Below, in pieces: positions 1 through 6,221 of a stretch of 10,405 nucleotides of DNA. The notes beneath the pieces are model-generated. The model saw only the letters and a list, made by a program, of their open reading frames with translations, did not search any database and had not been told where the DNA came from. This DNA is from a bacterium UBA2214 (GTDB taxonomy: Bacteria > Zhuqueibacterota > Zhuqueibacteria > Residuimicrobiales > Residuimicrobiaceae). Location of the stretch: positions 1 through 10,405 of the forward strand of contig DCUM01000184.1 in assembly GCA_002327255.1 (NCBI GenBank), in the 5' to 3' direction. The first letter of the stretch is position 1; each line of letters starts with the position of its first letter. Made by a program: the position numbers and the translations under genes.

Positions 1-783
1 CGCGGTTTCACCCAGGATGATGCGCATCTCTTCTGCCGTCCCGATCAGCTGGACGCGGAGATTGATCGTGTCCTCGCCTTTTCGTTGCATATGCTGCGCA
101 GCTTTGGATTCACCGAGTTTGACGTCTACCTCTCCACGCGCCCTGAAAATTATGTGGGGGCACTGGAAAATTGGGATCGTGCCACCGAAGCCCTGCGCGA
201 CGGTCTGGAAAAGGCCAAAATCGACTACCAGATCGATCCGGGAGAAGGCGTTTTTTATGGTCCCAAGATCGACATCAAAATCAAGGATTCCCTGGGCCGC
301 ACCTGGCAGTGCAGCACCATACAGGTTGATTTCAACGAACCGGAACGGTTTGACATCAAATACATCGGACAGGACGGCAAGGAACACCGTCCCATCATGT
401 TGCACCGGGCGTTACTGGGCTCCCTGGAGCGTTTTTTCGGTGTGATGATTGAGCACTATGGCGGGGCTTTTCCAGTTTGGTTGGCGCCGACGCAGGCCAT
501 GGTGATTCCGATCACCGAAAAACAGCATGTGTATGCCCTCACCGTGGCCGAACAGCTGCGCACCGCGGGCATTCGCGCCGAGCTGGATGATCGCAGTGAA
601 AAGGTGGGGTATAAGATTCGTGAAGCGGAAACCCTCAAGATACCCTATATGTTGATCGTCGGACAGAAAGAAATGGAGCAGAATCAGGTATCGGTGCGCA
701 AACACCGTGAGGGAGACTGCGGTGTTGCGGAAATCCCGGCCGTGATCACTGAAATTCTTGGGAAAGTCGCGGCCAAAAACTGA
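1..783 (+). CDS. thrS: Threonyl-tRNA synthetase, C-terminal part (5' end outside window)
   Basis: Partial gene: the open frame enters at base 1 and runs to TGA at 781-783, leaving 260 codons of sense sequence. The enzyme charges tRNA-Thr in the cytoplasm. Visible parts are the class II catalytic core from motif 2 (RGFTQDDAH at window residues 1-9), motif 3 (LHRALLGSLERFF, about 134-146) and the anticodon-binding domain (about 155-250, ending in the family signature VSVRKHREGD). His9 and His135 are 126 residues apart, the same spacing as zinc ligands H385 and H511 of the E. coli enzyme; the third ligand (C334 there) lies upstream of the window. The C-terminus looks normal. It is followed after 23 bases by infC with no terminator between, the classic thrS-infC arrangement, so the two are probably co-transcribed. 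Identity is certain; only the 5' end and its promoter are unseen. Confidence 0.97.
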   Translation, partial: RGFTQDDAHLFCRPDQLDAEIDRVLAFSLHMLRSFGFTEFDVYLSTRPENYVGALENWDRATEALRDGLEKAKIDYQIDPGEGVFYGPKIDIKIKDSLGRTWQCSTIQVDFNEPERFDIKYIGQDGKEHRPIMLHRALLGSLERFFGVMIEHYGGAFPVWLAPTQAMVIPITEKQHVYALTVAEQLRTAGIRAELDDRSEKVGYKIREAETLKIPYMLIVGQKEMEQNQVSVRKHREGDCGVAEIPAVITEILGKVAAKN

Positions 784-793
784 TCATTTAACC

Positions 794-800
794 AGGAGGA
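794..800 (+). promoter_or_regulatory. infC Shine-Dalgarno that selects an AUU start
   Basis: AGGAGGA at 794-800 is a full-strength ribosome binding site. It ends directly before TTG at 801, leaving 1 base between GGAGG and that codon, which is too tight. It leaves 7 bases before ATT at 807, which is ideal. The site therefore argues for AUU as the infC start. Confidence 0.75.
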
Positions 801-806
801 TTGGCC

Positions 807-1316
807 ATTAAGAAGAAAACCATTCGCGTCAATGAACAGATCGATGTTCCTTCCGTTCGTCTGATCGATGAAAACGGAGAACAGGTAGGTGTTGTTCGCC
901 GTGATGATGCGATACGGAGGGCTGAAACTGCGGGGCTGGACTTGGTCGAGGTTTCTCCCAATTCGGCGCCGCCGGTATGCAAAATCATGGATTTTGGCAA
1001 GTACAAGTACGAGCTCTCCAAAAAAGAAAAAGAGACGCGCAAAAAGCAGCACGTCATCGTCACCAAGGAAATCCGGCTCCGGCCCAAGATCGAGGAGCAC
1101 GATTTCGAATTCAAGATGAAACATGCCCGTAAATTTCTCATAGAAGGGGACCGCGTCCGGGTCTCGGTGATGTTCAGAGGACGCGAAATGATCCATCAGG
1201 AATTCGGCAAGCGGATTATGGCGCGCTTCGTCGAAGGCCTGCTGGATGTTGGAAAAATGGAAAAAGAACCGACCATGGAAGGCGGCCAACTGGTGGTTTT
1301 TTTCAATAAAAAGTGA
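807..1316 (+). CDS. infC: Translation initiation factor IF-3, probable AUU start
   Basis: IF3 binds the 30S subunit, keeps it from joining 50S too early and proofreads the start codon and initiator tRNA. From ATT at 807 the product is 169 residues, close to the usual 170-180. The N-terminal domain (about 1-75) opens with RVNEQI and has the family signature DLVEVSPNSAPPVCKIMD near residues 49-66. A lysine-rich helical linker (KYELSKKEKETRKK) follows, then the C-terminal domain with KEIRLRPKIEEHDFEFK. The nearest conventional start is TTG at 801, two codons earlier, but it is only 1 base from the Shine-Dalgarno, whereas ATT is 7 bases away. AUU is the known infC start in enteric bacteria, where it lets IF3 repress its own translation; the same control is inferred here. 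Stop is TGA at 1314-1316. The product is certain; the start is likely but not proven. Confidence 0.96.
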   Translation: MKKKTIRVNEQIDVPSVRLIDENGEQVGVVRRDDAIRRAETAGLDLVEVSPNSAPPVCKIMDFGKYKYELSKKEKETRKKQHVIVTKEIRLRPKIEEHDFEFKMKHARKFLIEGDRVRVSVMFRGREMIHQEFGKRIMARFVEGLLDVGKMEKEPTMEGGQLVVFFNKK

Positions 1317-1346
1317 ACAGTTTCTAAACAGCGAGGTGAATATCTC

Positions 1347-1541
1347 ATGCCAAAAATGAAAAGTAACCGTGCGGCATCAAAGCGTTTTCGTCTCACGGGA
1401 ACCGGCAAAATACGCCGCAATAAAGCGTATAAACGCCACATTTTGACCAAAAAGTCAGCCAAACGGAAACGCAATTTGCGCCAGACCACCATCGTATCCG
1501 CCGTGGACTCGCCGCGCATTGAGCGTATGTTAAGCGCTTGA
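1347..1541 (+). CDS. rpmI: 50S ribosomal protein L35
   Basis: A 64-residue, strongly basic protein of the large ribosomal subunit. It starts MPKMKSNRAASKRF and carries the family core TGTGKIRRNKAYKRHILTKK followed by KRKRNLRQ, both diagnostic for bL35. The length is normal. The ATG at 1347 has a Shine-Dalgarno-like GAGGTG at 1333-1338, 8 bases upstream. It lies between infC (30-base gap) and rplT (26-base gap) in the conserved infC-rpmI-rplT order. In E. coli, L20 represses rpmI-rplT by binding an mRNA pseudoknot; the 30-base leader here is too short to show such a structure by eye, so that control is not claimed. Confidence 0.97.
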   Translation: MPKMKSNRAASKRFRLTGTGKIRRNKAYKRHILTKKSAKRKRNLRQTTIVSAVDSPRIERMLSA

Positions 1542-1567
1542 TCATTCAGTAGTATTCGGAGGAAGTT

Positions 1568-1915
1568 ATGCCAAGATCCCATTCGCCGGTCGTCACGCGT
1601 CACCGTCGAAACAAGTATCTCAAAGCCGCCAAAGGCAACTGGGGAGGCAAGAGCCGTCTCTATCGCTCTGCACGTGAGACGGTCGAAAAAGGCCTGACCT
1701 ATAATTATCGTGATCGCAGAGCCAGAAGACGCGAGTTTCGCAGTTTGTGGATTGTCAGAATCAACGCAGCCGCACACCTGTACGGCATGAATTATTCGAC
1801 CCTGATCGCGGCGTTGAAGAAAAAAGATATCGCCATAAACCGCAAGATACTCGCCGATTTGGCTGTTCACGATCTCCAGGCCTTTGAACAACTCGTCCAT
1901 ACCGCCAAGGCTTGA
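1568..1915 (+). CDS. rplT: 50S ribosomal protein L20
   Basis: L20 binds 23S rRNA early in large-subunit assembly. The 115-residue product is a few residues shorter than the common 117-119. The basic N-terminal extension (MPRSHSPVVTRHRRNKYLKAAKGNWGGKSRLYR) leads into the family core YRDRRARRREFRSLWIVRINAA at about residues 47-68, then the C-terminal globular part with INRKILADLAVHD. The start is firm: GGAGGAAG at 1558-1565 precedes ATG at 1568. The stop TGA (1913-1915) is 5 bases before the pheS ATG, so L20 and PheS translation may be coupled. The residues GNWGG replace the more common GYYG-type motif, a minor lineage difference. Confidence 0.97.
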   Translation: MPRSHSPVVTRHRRNKYLKAAKGNWGGKSRLYRSARETVEKGLTYNYRDRRARRREFRSLWIVRINAAAHLYGMNYSTLIAALKKKDIAINRKILADLAVHDLQAFEQLVHTAKA

Positions 1916-1920
1916 ACTCC

Positions 1921-2952
1921 ATGAGTGAAAATCTGCAAAAAACACTGGCCGAAATCGCCCGCATCGAAAAGCAATGCCAATCTCTTCTGGTCACTGCAAC
2001 CAACCTGCAGGAGCTCGAAAAGATCAAAAGCGATTTTCTCGGCCGCAAAGGCGCTGTCCAGGCCCTCTTTGCCCTGATGGGCAGGGTGGGGGCGGACGAA
2101 AAGCCTCATCTGGGTGCCGCGTTGAACCGCCTGAAAGAGACCCTGCAAGCCGAAATCGAAACCCGCATGGCCTCTTTCCAACGCCAGCCCATGGCCATTG
2201 ATTCTTTTGACCCCTCATTGCCGGCTAAATTGCCGGCAATGGGGAGTTTGCATCCCATCCTGCAAGTCATGGACGAGGTTAAGCAGATTTTCACTTCCAT
2301 GGGATTTCGCGTTGAAGAAGGCCCCGAGATTGAGAGTGATTACTATAATTTCGAAGCCCTGAATATTCCCGCTTATCATCCATCGCGGGATATGCAGGAT
2401 ACCTTCTATCTCAGCGGTCAGCATGTATTGCGGACGCATACCTCACCGGTACAAATCCGCACCATGGAAACGCAAAAACCCCCCGTACGCATGATCGCAC
2501 CGGGGCGGTGTTTTCGCAAGGATACGCCGGATGCCACGCACTCGCCCACGTTTCATCAATGTGAAGGCTTGTGTGTGGATCGCGGCGTCTCTTTTGCCGA
2601 CCTTAAAGGCGTTGTGCAAGCCTTTGCGCAGAAAATTTTCGCTGACAAAAGCATGCGCGTCCGTTTCCGCCCGAGTTTTTTCCCATTCACGGAACCGAGT
2701 GCAGAATATGACTTTTCCTGCATCTTTTGCAAAGGCAAGGGATGCCGCGTGTGTAAAAATACCGGTTGGCTGGAAATCTCCGGAGCCGGCATGGTCGATC
2801 CCGCCGTGTTTGGCTTCGTGGACTATGATCCCGAGATCTTTTCGGGCTATGCTTTCGGGATGGGTCTGGAACGCATCGCCATCCTCAAGTATCGCGTCAA
2901 TGATATTCGCATCTTTTTCGAAAATGACATTCGCTTCCTGGAACAGTTCTAA
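1921..2952 (+). CDS. pheS: Phenylalanyl-tRNA synthetase alpha subunit
   Basis: Catalytic subunit of the (alpha-beta)2 enzyme that charges tRNA-Phe. The 343-residue product has an N-terminal coiled-coil arm that contacts tRNA (about 1-85) and a class II catalytic core. Motif 2 is FRKDTPDATHSPTFHQCEG from residue 198. Motif 3 is AFGMGLER at 311-318, with the Ala of the substrate pocket kept. Four cysteines, C267, C270, C275 and C278, form a CxxC-x4-CxxC insert before TGWLEI; such a cluster occurs in many non-enteric PheS proteins and may hold zinc. The ATG at 1921 has only a weak AAGG (1907-1910) upstream. TTG at 1912 is in frame and overlaps the rplT stop, but sits 1 base from that AAGG, so ATG is preferred. 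Either way translation is probably coupled to rplT. Stop is TAA at 2950-2952; pheT follows 14 bases later. Confidence 0.97.
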   Translation: MSENLQKTLAEIARIEKQCQSLLVTATNLQELEKIKSDFLGRKGAVQALFALMGRVGADEKPHLGAALNRLKETLQAEIETRMASFQRQPMAIDSFDPSLPAKLPAMGSLHPILQVMDEVKQIFTSMGFRVEEGPEIESDYYNFEALNIPAYHPSRDMQDTFYLSGQHVLRTHTSPVQIRTMETQKPPVRMIAPGRCFRKDTPDATHSPTFHQCEGLCVDRGVSFADLKGVVQAFAQKIFADKSMRVRFRPSFFPFTEPSAEYDFSCIFCKGKGCRVCKNTGWLEISGAGMVDPAVFGFVDYDPEIFSGYAFGMGLERIAILKYRVNDIRIFFENDIRFLEQF

Positions 2953-2966
2953 AGTGGAACAACGCT

Positions 2967-5363
2967 GTGAAAGTAACGCTCAACTGGCTTAAAGAATTTG
3001 TCGATATTTCCCACACACCTGACGAGTTGGCGCATGCCCTGACCATGGCCGGCCTGGAGGTCGAATCGGTTGAAAAGATCGAGCGTCCTTTCAACGCGGT
3101 GGTTATTGGTGAGGTGATCTCCTGCAGTGTACATCCCCAGGCCGACCAGTTGCAGGTCTGCCGTGTCGCCATGGGTGCTTCTGAGCCGGTCACGGTCGTA
3201 TGCGGTGCGCCCAACGTGGCGGTCGGCATCAAAGCGCCGCTGGCGCTGCCGGGCGCCGTCTTGGCGCAGAATTTCAGGGTGGCGTCGCGCGAAATTCGCG
3301 GTGTCGCCAGTCACGGCATGCTCTGTTCCGAAGCGGAACTGGGCCTCACGGAACGTTCCGAGGGTTTGATGCTGCTCGCGGAAGAAGATGCGCGCATCGG
3401 AGCGGATTTCAACGCCTGGCTGGGTGAGGCGGATTACGTCCTGGATGTGAATATCTCCCCCAACCGCCCGGACTGCCTGAGTGTCATCGGTCTGGCCCGT
3501 GAGATCGCCGCTGTTTCCGGCAAAAAATTGCGCAGAAAAGAGATCGTTCTCGCGACGATAGCGGGTACCATCACGGACAGAATCCGGGTGGTTATCGAGG
3601 ACGCACAACACTGCTCTCGTTATTCCGGGCGTTATCTGCAAAACATCCACATCCAGCCGTCACCCTACTGGATGGCCTACCGGTTGCACCATTCCGGAAT
3701 CCGTGCCATCAATAATGTGGTTGACATTACCAATTATGTCCTGCTCGAAACCGGGCATCCCCTGCATGCCTTCGATTACCGGCAAATCGCCGGTCAGAAG
3801 ATCATTGTGCGCACCGCGGCAGCGGATGAGCCCTTCACCACGCTGGATGGCAAGAGGCACCTTCTGGATGCTCAAACCTGCCTCATCTGTGATGCGGATA
3901 AACCGGTGGCCCTGGCGGGCATCATGGGAGGCTTGAATTCGGAAGTACGCGAAGATACGCAGACGGTCTTTCTCGAAAGCGCTTGTTTTGAACCGATTCA
4001 TATCCGCCGTTCGAGTAAAAAGCTGGCCATATCGACAGAGTCCTCCAGGCGTTTCGAACGCGGCGTCGACCCCAATGGAACTGTGTACGCCATGGATCGC
4101 GCCGCCGAGCTGATGTGCGAACTGGCGGGTGCGCAGGTCTATGGGGAAGCCATCGATGTCCATCCCGTGGTCGTCGAACCTCAAATCATCCACATCACGA
4201 CAGAACGTATCAATACGCTGCTCGGCACGCAACTGACCGAATCGGAAATACTCGCCCTGCTGCCGCGTCTCGAAATTGAATGCACCGCGACGGAGCATGA
4301 CGCTTTCCAGTTGAAAATTCCAACCTTCCGGCCCGATTTGAGCCGGCCTGTAGATATCATTGAAGAAATCGCCCGTTTGCATGGCTTTGACAAGATCCCA
4401 TTCTCCATCCGCGCCTCGATCGATCAGTCGCAGACCATCAATGAGCGCATTGCTTTCCAGGATTATTTGCGGCGGTTACTCGCTGGCCTGGGTCTGCGAG
4501 AGACGCTCTCGCTCAGTCTGGTTTCGGCAATGGCTGCGCAACCCTTCCTGCCACAGGGCGCCAAAGTGGTCGAGTTGTTGAATCCATTGAGCACGGATTG
4601 GGCTGTTTTCCGCAGCAGCCTGCTGATATCCTTGCTGCAAAATACAGCCTATAATCGCAACCGCCAAAGCACCATCCAGCGTTTTTTTGAAATCGGCAAT
4701 GCCGCATGGTGTGAGAACGACAGCCACAGAGAGAAAAAACAGGTTGTTGGAATTTTGGCCGGCGAGACACACGAACCCGCCTGGTACGACAGGGGACGCG
4801 CTTTCGACTTTTATGACATCAAAGGCATCGTTTTGCAGCTGCTCAAGGCGTGTGGTCTGGCTTCCGTCCGACTCGAGCCGGCAGCGGACAGCTATTGGAG
4901 CCCGGAAAGCGCGGCGTTGTGGTATGAAAACACCTGTCTGGGCGCCATGGGGCGCATGGATGAATCCCTTCTGGCTGCCTATAAAATAAAAACCCGGGAT
5001 GTCTTTGCCTTCCAGATCGATTTTGACGTGTTGTATGCGCACCATTTGCAGCATCGTCTTTTCGTTCCCATCCCGCGTTTTCCATCGCTTCCTTTCGATA
5101 TCGCCCTGCTGATGGATGCCACCATCCCGGTGGGCGACATTGAGACGGCGATCCGCCAGGAGGGTGGACCCTCCCTGGCCGGCGTGCATCTGTTCGATTT
5201 TTACCAGGGAGAACAGATTCCCCCTGGCAAAAAAAGCGTCGCATTTTCATTGACTTTTTGCTCGCGAGAACGTACTTTAGGGGACGAGGACGTTACGCCC
5301 ATGGTAGACCATATTCTCACCCATCTTAAAGCGCACTTTGGTGTCGAATTGAGACCACGGTAA
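2967..5363 (+). CDS. pheT: Phenylalanyl-tRNA synthetase beta subunit
   Basis: Beta subunit of PheRS: it supports the alpha catalytic site, binds tRNA-Phe and hydrolyses mischarged Tyr-tRNA-Phe. The 798-residue length is typical. Domains in order: the N-terminal segment MKVTLNWLKEFVDI; an EMAP/OB-type tRNA-binding domain (about 40-150); SPNRPDCLSVIGLAREIA; the B3/B4 editing domain (about 210-385, with GHPLHAFD, GIMGGLNSEV and SSRRFERGVDP); the B5 domain (about 400-475, with PTFRPDLSRPVDIIEEIARLHG); a catalytic-like core; and a C-terminal FDX-ACB anticodon-binding domain (about 703-796). GTG at 2967 is the start because it gives the exact conserved family N-terminus; its Shine-Dalgarno is weak (GTGGA near 2954), so coupling to pheS is likely. 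The stop TAA at 5361-5363 is embedded in the Shine-Dalgarno of the next gene. Confidence 0.97.
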   Translation: MKVTLNWLKEFVDISHTPDELAHALTMAGLEVESVEKIERPFNAVVIGEVISCSVHPQADQLQVCRVAMGASEPVTVVCGAPNVAVGIKAPLALPGAVLAQNFRVASREIRGVASHGMLCSEAELGLTERSEGLMLLAEEDARIGADFNAWLGEADYVLDVNISPNRPDCLSVIGLAREIAAVSGKKLRRKEIVLATIAGTITDRIRVVIEDAQHCSRYSGRYLQNIHIQPSPYWMAYRLHHSGIRAINNVVDITNYVLLETGHPLHAFDYRQIAGQKIIVRTAAADEPFTTLDGKRHLLDAQTCLICDADKPVALAGIMGGLNSEVREDTQTVFLESACFEPIHIRRSSKKLAISTESSRRFERGVDPNGTVYAMDRAAELMCELAGAQVYGEAIDVHPVVVEPQIIHITTERINTLLGTQLTESEILALLPRLEIECTATEHDAFQLKIPTFRPDLSRPVDIIEEIARLHGFDKIPFSIRASIDQSQTINERIAFQDYLRRLLAGLGLRETLSLSLVSAMAAQPFLPQGAKVVELLNPLSTDWAVFRSSLLISLLQNTAYNRNRQSTIQRFFEIGNAAWCENDSHREKKQVVGILAGETHEPAWYDRGRAFDFYDIKGIVLQLLKACGLASVRLEPAADSYWSPESAALWYENTCLGAMGRMDESLLAAYKIKTRDVFAFQIDFDVLYAHHLQHRLFVPIPRFPSLPFDIALLMDATIPVGDIETAIRQEGGPSLAGVHLFDFYQGEQIPPGKKSVAFSLTFCSRERTLGDEDVTPMVDHILTHLKAHFGVELRPR

Positions 5364-5375
5364 GGAGAGGGGCCT

Positions 5376-5669
5376 GTGGACAAAGGCATACTGGATTTAT
5401 TGGAAGAGCGCATTCAGCGCGCACTGCAGTTATTGGCGGAAATGCAAAATCGAAATATTTTGTTAACAGAAGAGAACGCACAACTGAGAGCACGTTTGTC
5501 TGAACAGAACCAGAATTTGGAGGCATTGCGCCAGCAACTGGCTGAACAAAACCAGAAATCGGAACAGGTATTTCAGCAACGATATCAAGAAACAGAAGAA
5601 AAATTACGGATACGAATACAAAATATGCTGGCGAAACTCGATGAATTGAAAACACTCGAGAATCGCTGA
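5376..5669 (+). CDS. Small coiled-coil protein, ZapB-like
   Basis: A 97-residue protein that appears to be almost entirely one coiled coil, with regular leucine spacing from residue 5 to about 92 (LLEERIQRALQLLAEMQ, LTEENAQLRARLSEQNQNLE) and a central stretch rich in Gln and Asn. There is no signal peptide or membrane segment, so it is probably cytoplasmic. ZapB of E. coli is a similar-sized pure coiled coil that links ZapA to the division site. Position directly before zapA supports a partner role, but coiled coils resemble each other without shared ancestry, so the name is a suggestion. The start is GTG at 5376, with AAGGAGAGGGG at 5362-5372 overlapping the pheT stop, so it is likely in the pheT transcript. 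Stop is TGA at 5667-5669. Confidence 0.8.
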   Translation: MDKGILDLLEERIQRALQLLAEMQNRNILLTEENAQLRARLSEQNQNLEALRQQLAEQNQKSEQVFQQRYQETEEKLRIRIQNMLAKLDELKTLENR

Positions 5670-5731
5670 ACAGATCCAGAATTTCCCGGTCGGCTTTTTG
5701 GTTTATTAAAGGTAAATGACAGACACTTTTC

Positions 5732-6052
5732 ATGATTGAAGAAAAAAACATCCTTAAAGTGAATATTTTTGGCACAGATTATCCGCTCAAGGTCAATGCC
5801 AATGTGGAGTATGTGCAACGCATCGCTGAGTATGTGGATCACAAGATGAAGGAGGTTCAACAGGCCAAGCCGAACCGTCCTTTGCATCAAATTGCGATAT
5901 TAGCGGCTTTGAACATTGCGGATGAGCTGTTGCAGCAGCGCGAAAGCAGCAAAAAAAAGCTGGTTCATTTTGAGGAGCGCGTCAAATCCATCACAGACCA
6001 GATCGATATCGATATTCAGGTTCTCATGGATGAAGGCGGGAAAAGCGTCTAG
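5732..6052 (+). CDS. zapA: Cell division protein ZapA
   Basis: ZapA binds FtsZ and promotes bundling of its protofilaments in the Z ring. The 106-residue product fits the family: an N-terminal beta-hairpin head (LKVNIFGTDYPLKVNANVEYV, about residues 8-28), a helix with IAEYVDHKMKEVQ, the conserved QIAILAALNIADELL near 54-68, and a C-terminal coiled coil for dimer/tetramer formation (about 65-105). The start must be ATG at 5732 or later because the same frame has a TGA at 5717-5719. No Shine-Dalgarno lies at the normal distance; AAAGG at 5708-5712 is 19 bases away and instead fronts a 7-codon mini-ORF at 5716-5739 that overlaps the zapA start. The upstream coiled-coil protein is a probable partner. 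Stop is TAG at 6050-6052. Confidence 0.93.
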   Translation: MIEEKNILKVNIFGTDYPLKVNANVEYVQRIAEYVDHKMKEVQQAKPNRPLHQIAILAALNIADELLQQRESSKKKLVHFEERVKSITDQIDIDIQVLMDEGGKSV

Positions 6053-6065
6053 TCTGCAGCGACAC

Positions 6066-6221
6066 CCATTTACCTTTTTTTGCGTAGATCACCCAGAAGT
6101 CGAGATTTCATCCGGAAATTCTGTCAACAGGCTTTTTCGTGCAAGACTGGGCACAAAATTGCCATCATATGACATGGATGCTTGACTAACCCTGGGTTTT
6201 TTTATTCCGGAGGGTAAATGG
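6066..6221 (+). promoter_or_regulatory. Candidate rny leader switch: 9-bp pairing over the rny start
   Basis: Bases 6066-6074 (CCATTTACC) are the exact complement of 6213-6221 (GGTAAATGG), which contains the end of the rny Shine-Dalgarno (GGAGGG, 6209-6214) and the whole start codon (6218-6220). If they pair, rny translation would be blocked, and the pairing encloses the rod-like structure at 6091-6197. The complementarity is seen directly; a regulatory role is inferred. Confidence 0.35.
6091..6203 (+). ncRNA. Candidate structured RNA between zapA and rny (6S-like position), ending in a T run
   Basis: The gap after zapA can fold into one long irregular rod. The pairs are 6091-6096 with 6192-6197 (ACCCAG/CTGGGT), 6098-6104 with 6181-6187 (AGTCGAG/CTTGACT, one G-U), 6109-6113 with 6176-6180 (CATCC/GGATG), 6122-6126 with 6170-6174 (TGTCA/TGACA), 6130-6132 with 6161-6163, 6135-6137 with 6156-6158, and 6139-6142 with 6151-6154. 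The apical loop is 6143-6150. Seven T bases (6197-6203) follow the closing stem, as at an intrinsic terminator. Location after zapA and the rod shape recall 6S RNA (ssrS), which sits beside zapA in gammaproteobacteria. However, at about 107 bases it is shorter than usual 6S, I see no clear large central bubble, and I found no promoter of its own. It could equally be a transcription attenuator or leader of rny. Confidence 0.35.

Noticed and set aside
684..1945. Long minus-strand open frames opposite infC, rpmI and rplT (201 and 249 codons)
   Set aside because: They lie opposite certain genes, overlap each other, have no recognisable protein family content, and vanish at gene boundaries. They are shadows of codon bias.
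2719..2754. Four-cysteine insert in PheS as a novel zinc domain
   Set aside because: A similar cysteine cluster before TGWLEI is common in PheS of many non-enteric bacteria, so it is a family variant, not a new element.
2949..5250. Minus-strand frames of 230-240 codons opposite pheT
   Set aside because: pheT is intact and conserved throughout. The opposite frames lack conserved motifs and plausible starts with ribosome sites.
6190..6203. AACCC/GGGTT before the T run as a short local terminator hairpin
   Set aside because: The loop would be too small for a stable hairpin. The long-range pairing of 6192-6197 with 6091-6096 explains the same bases better.
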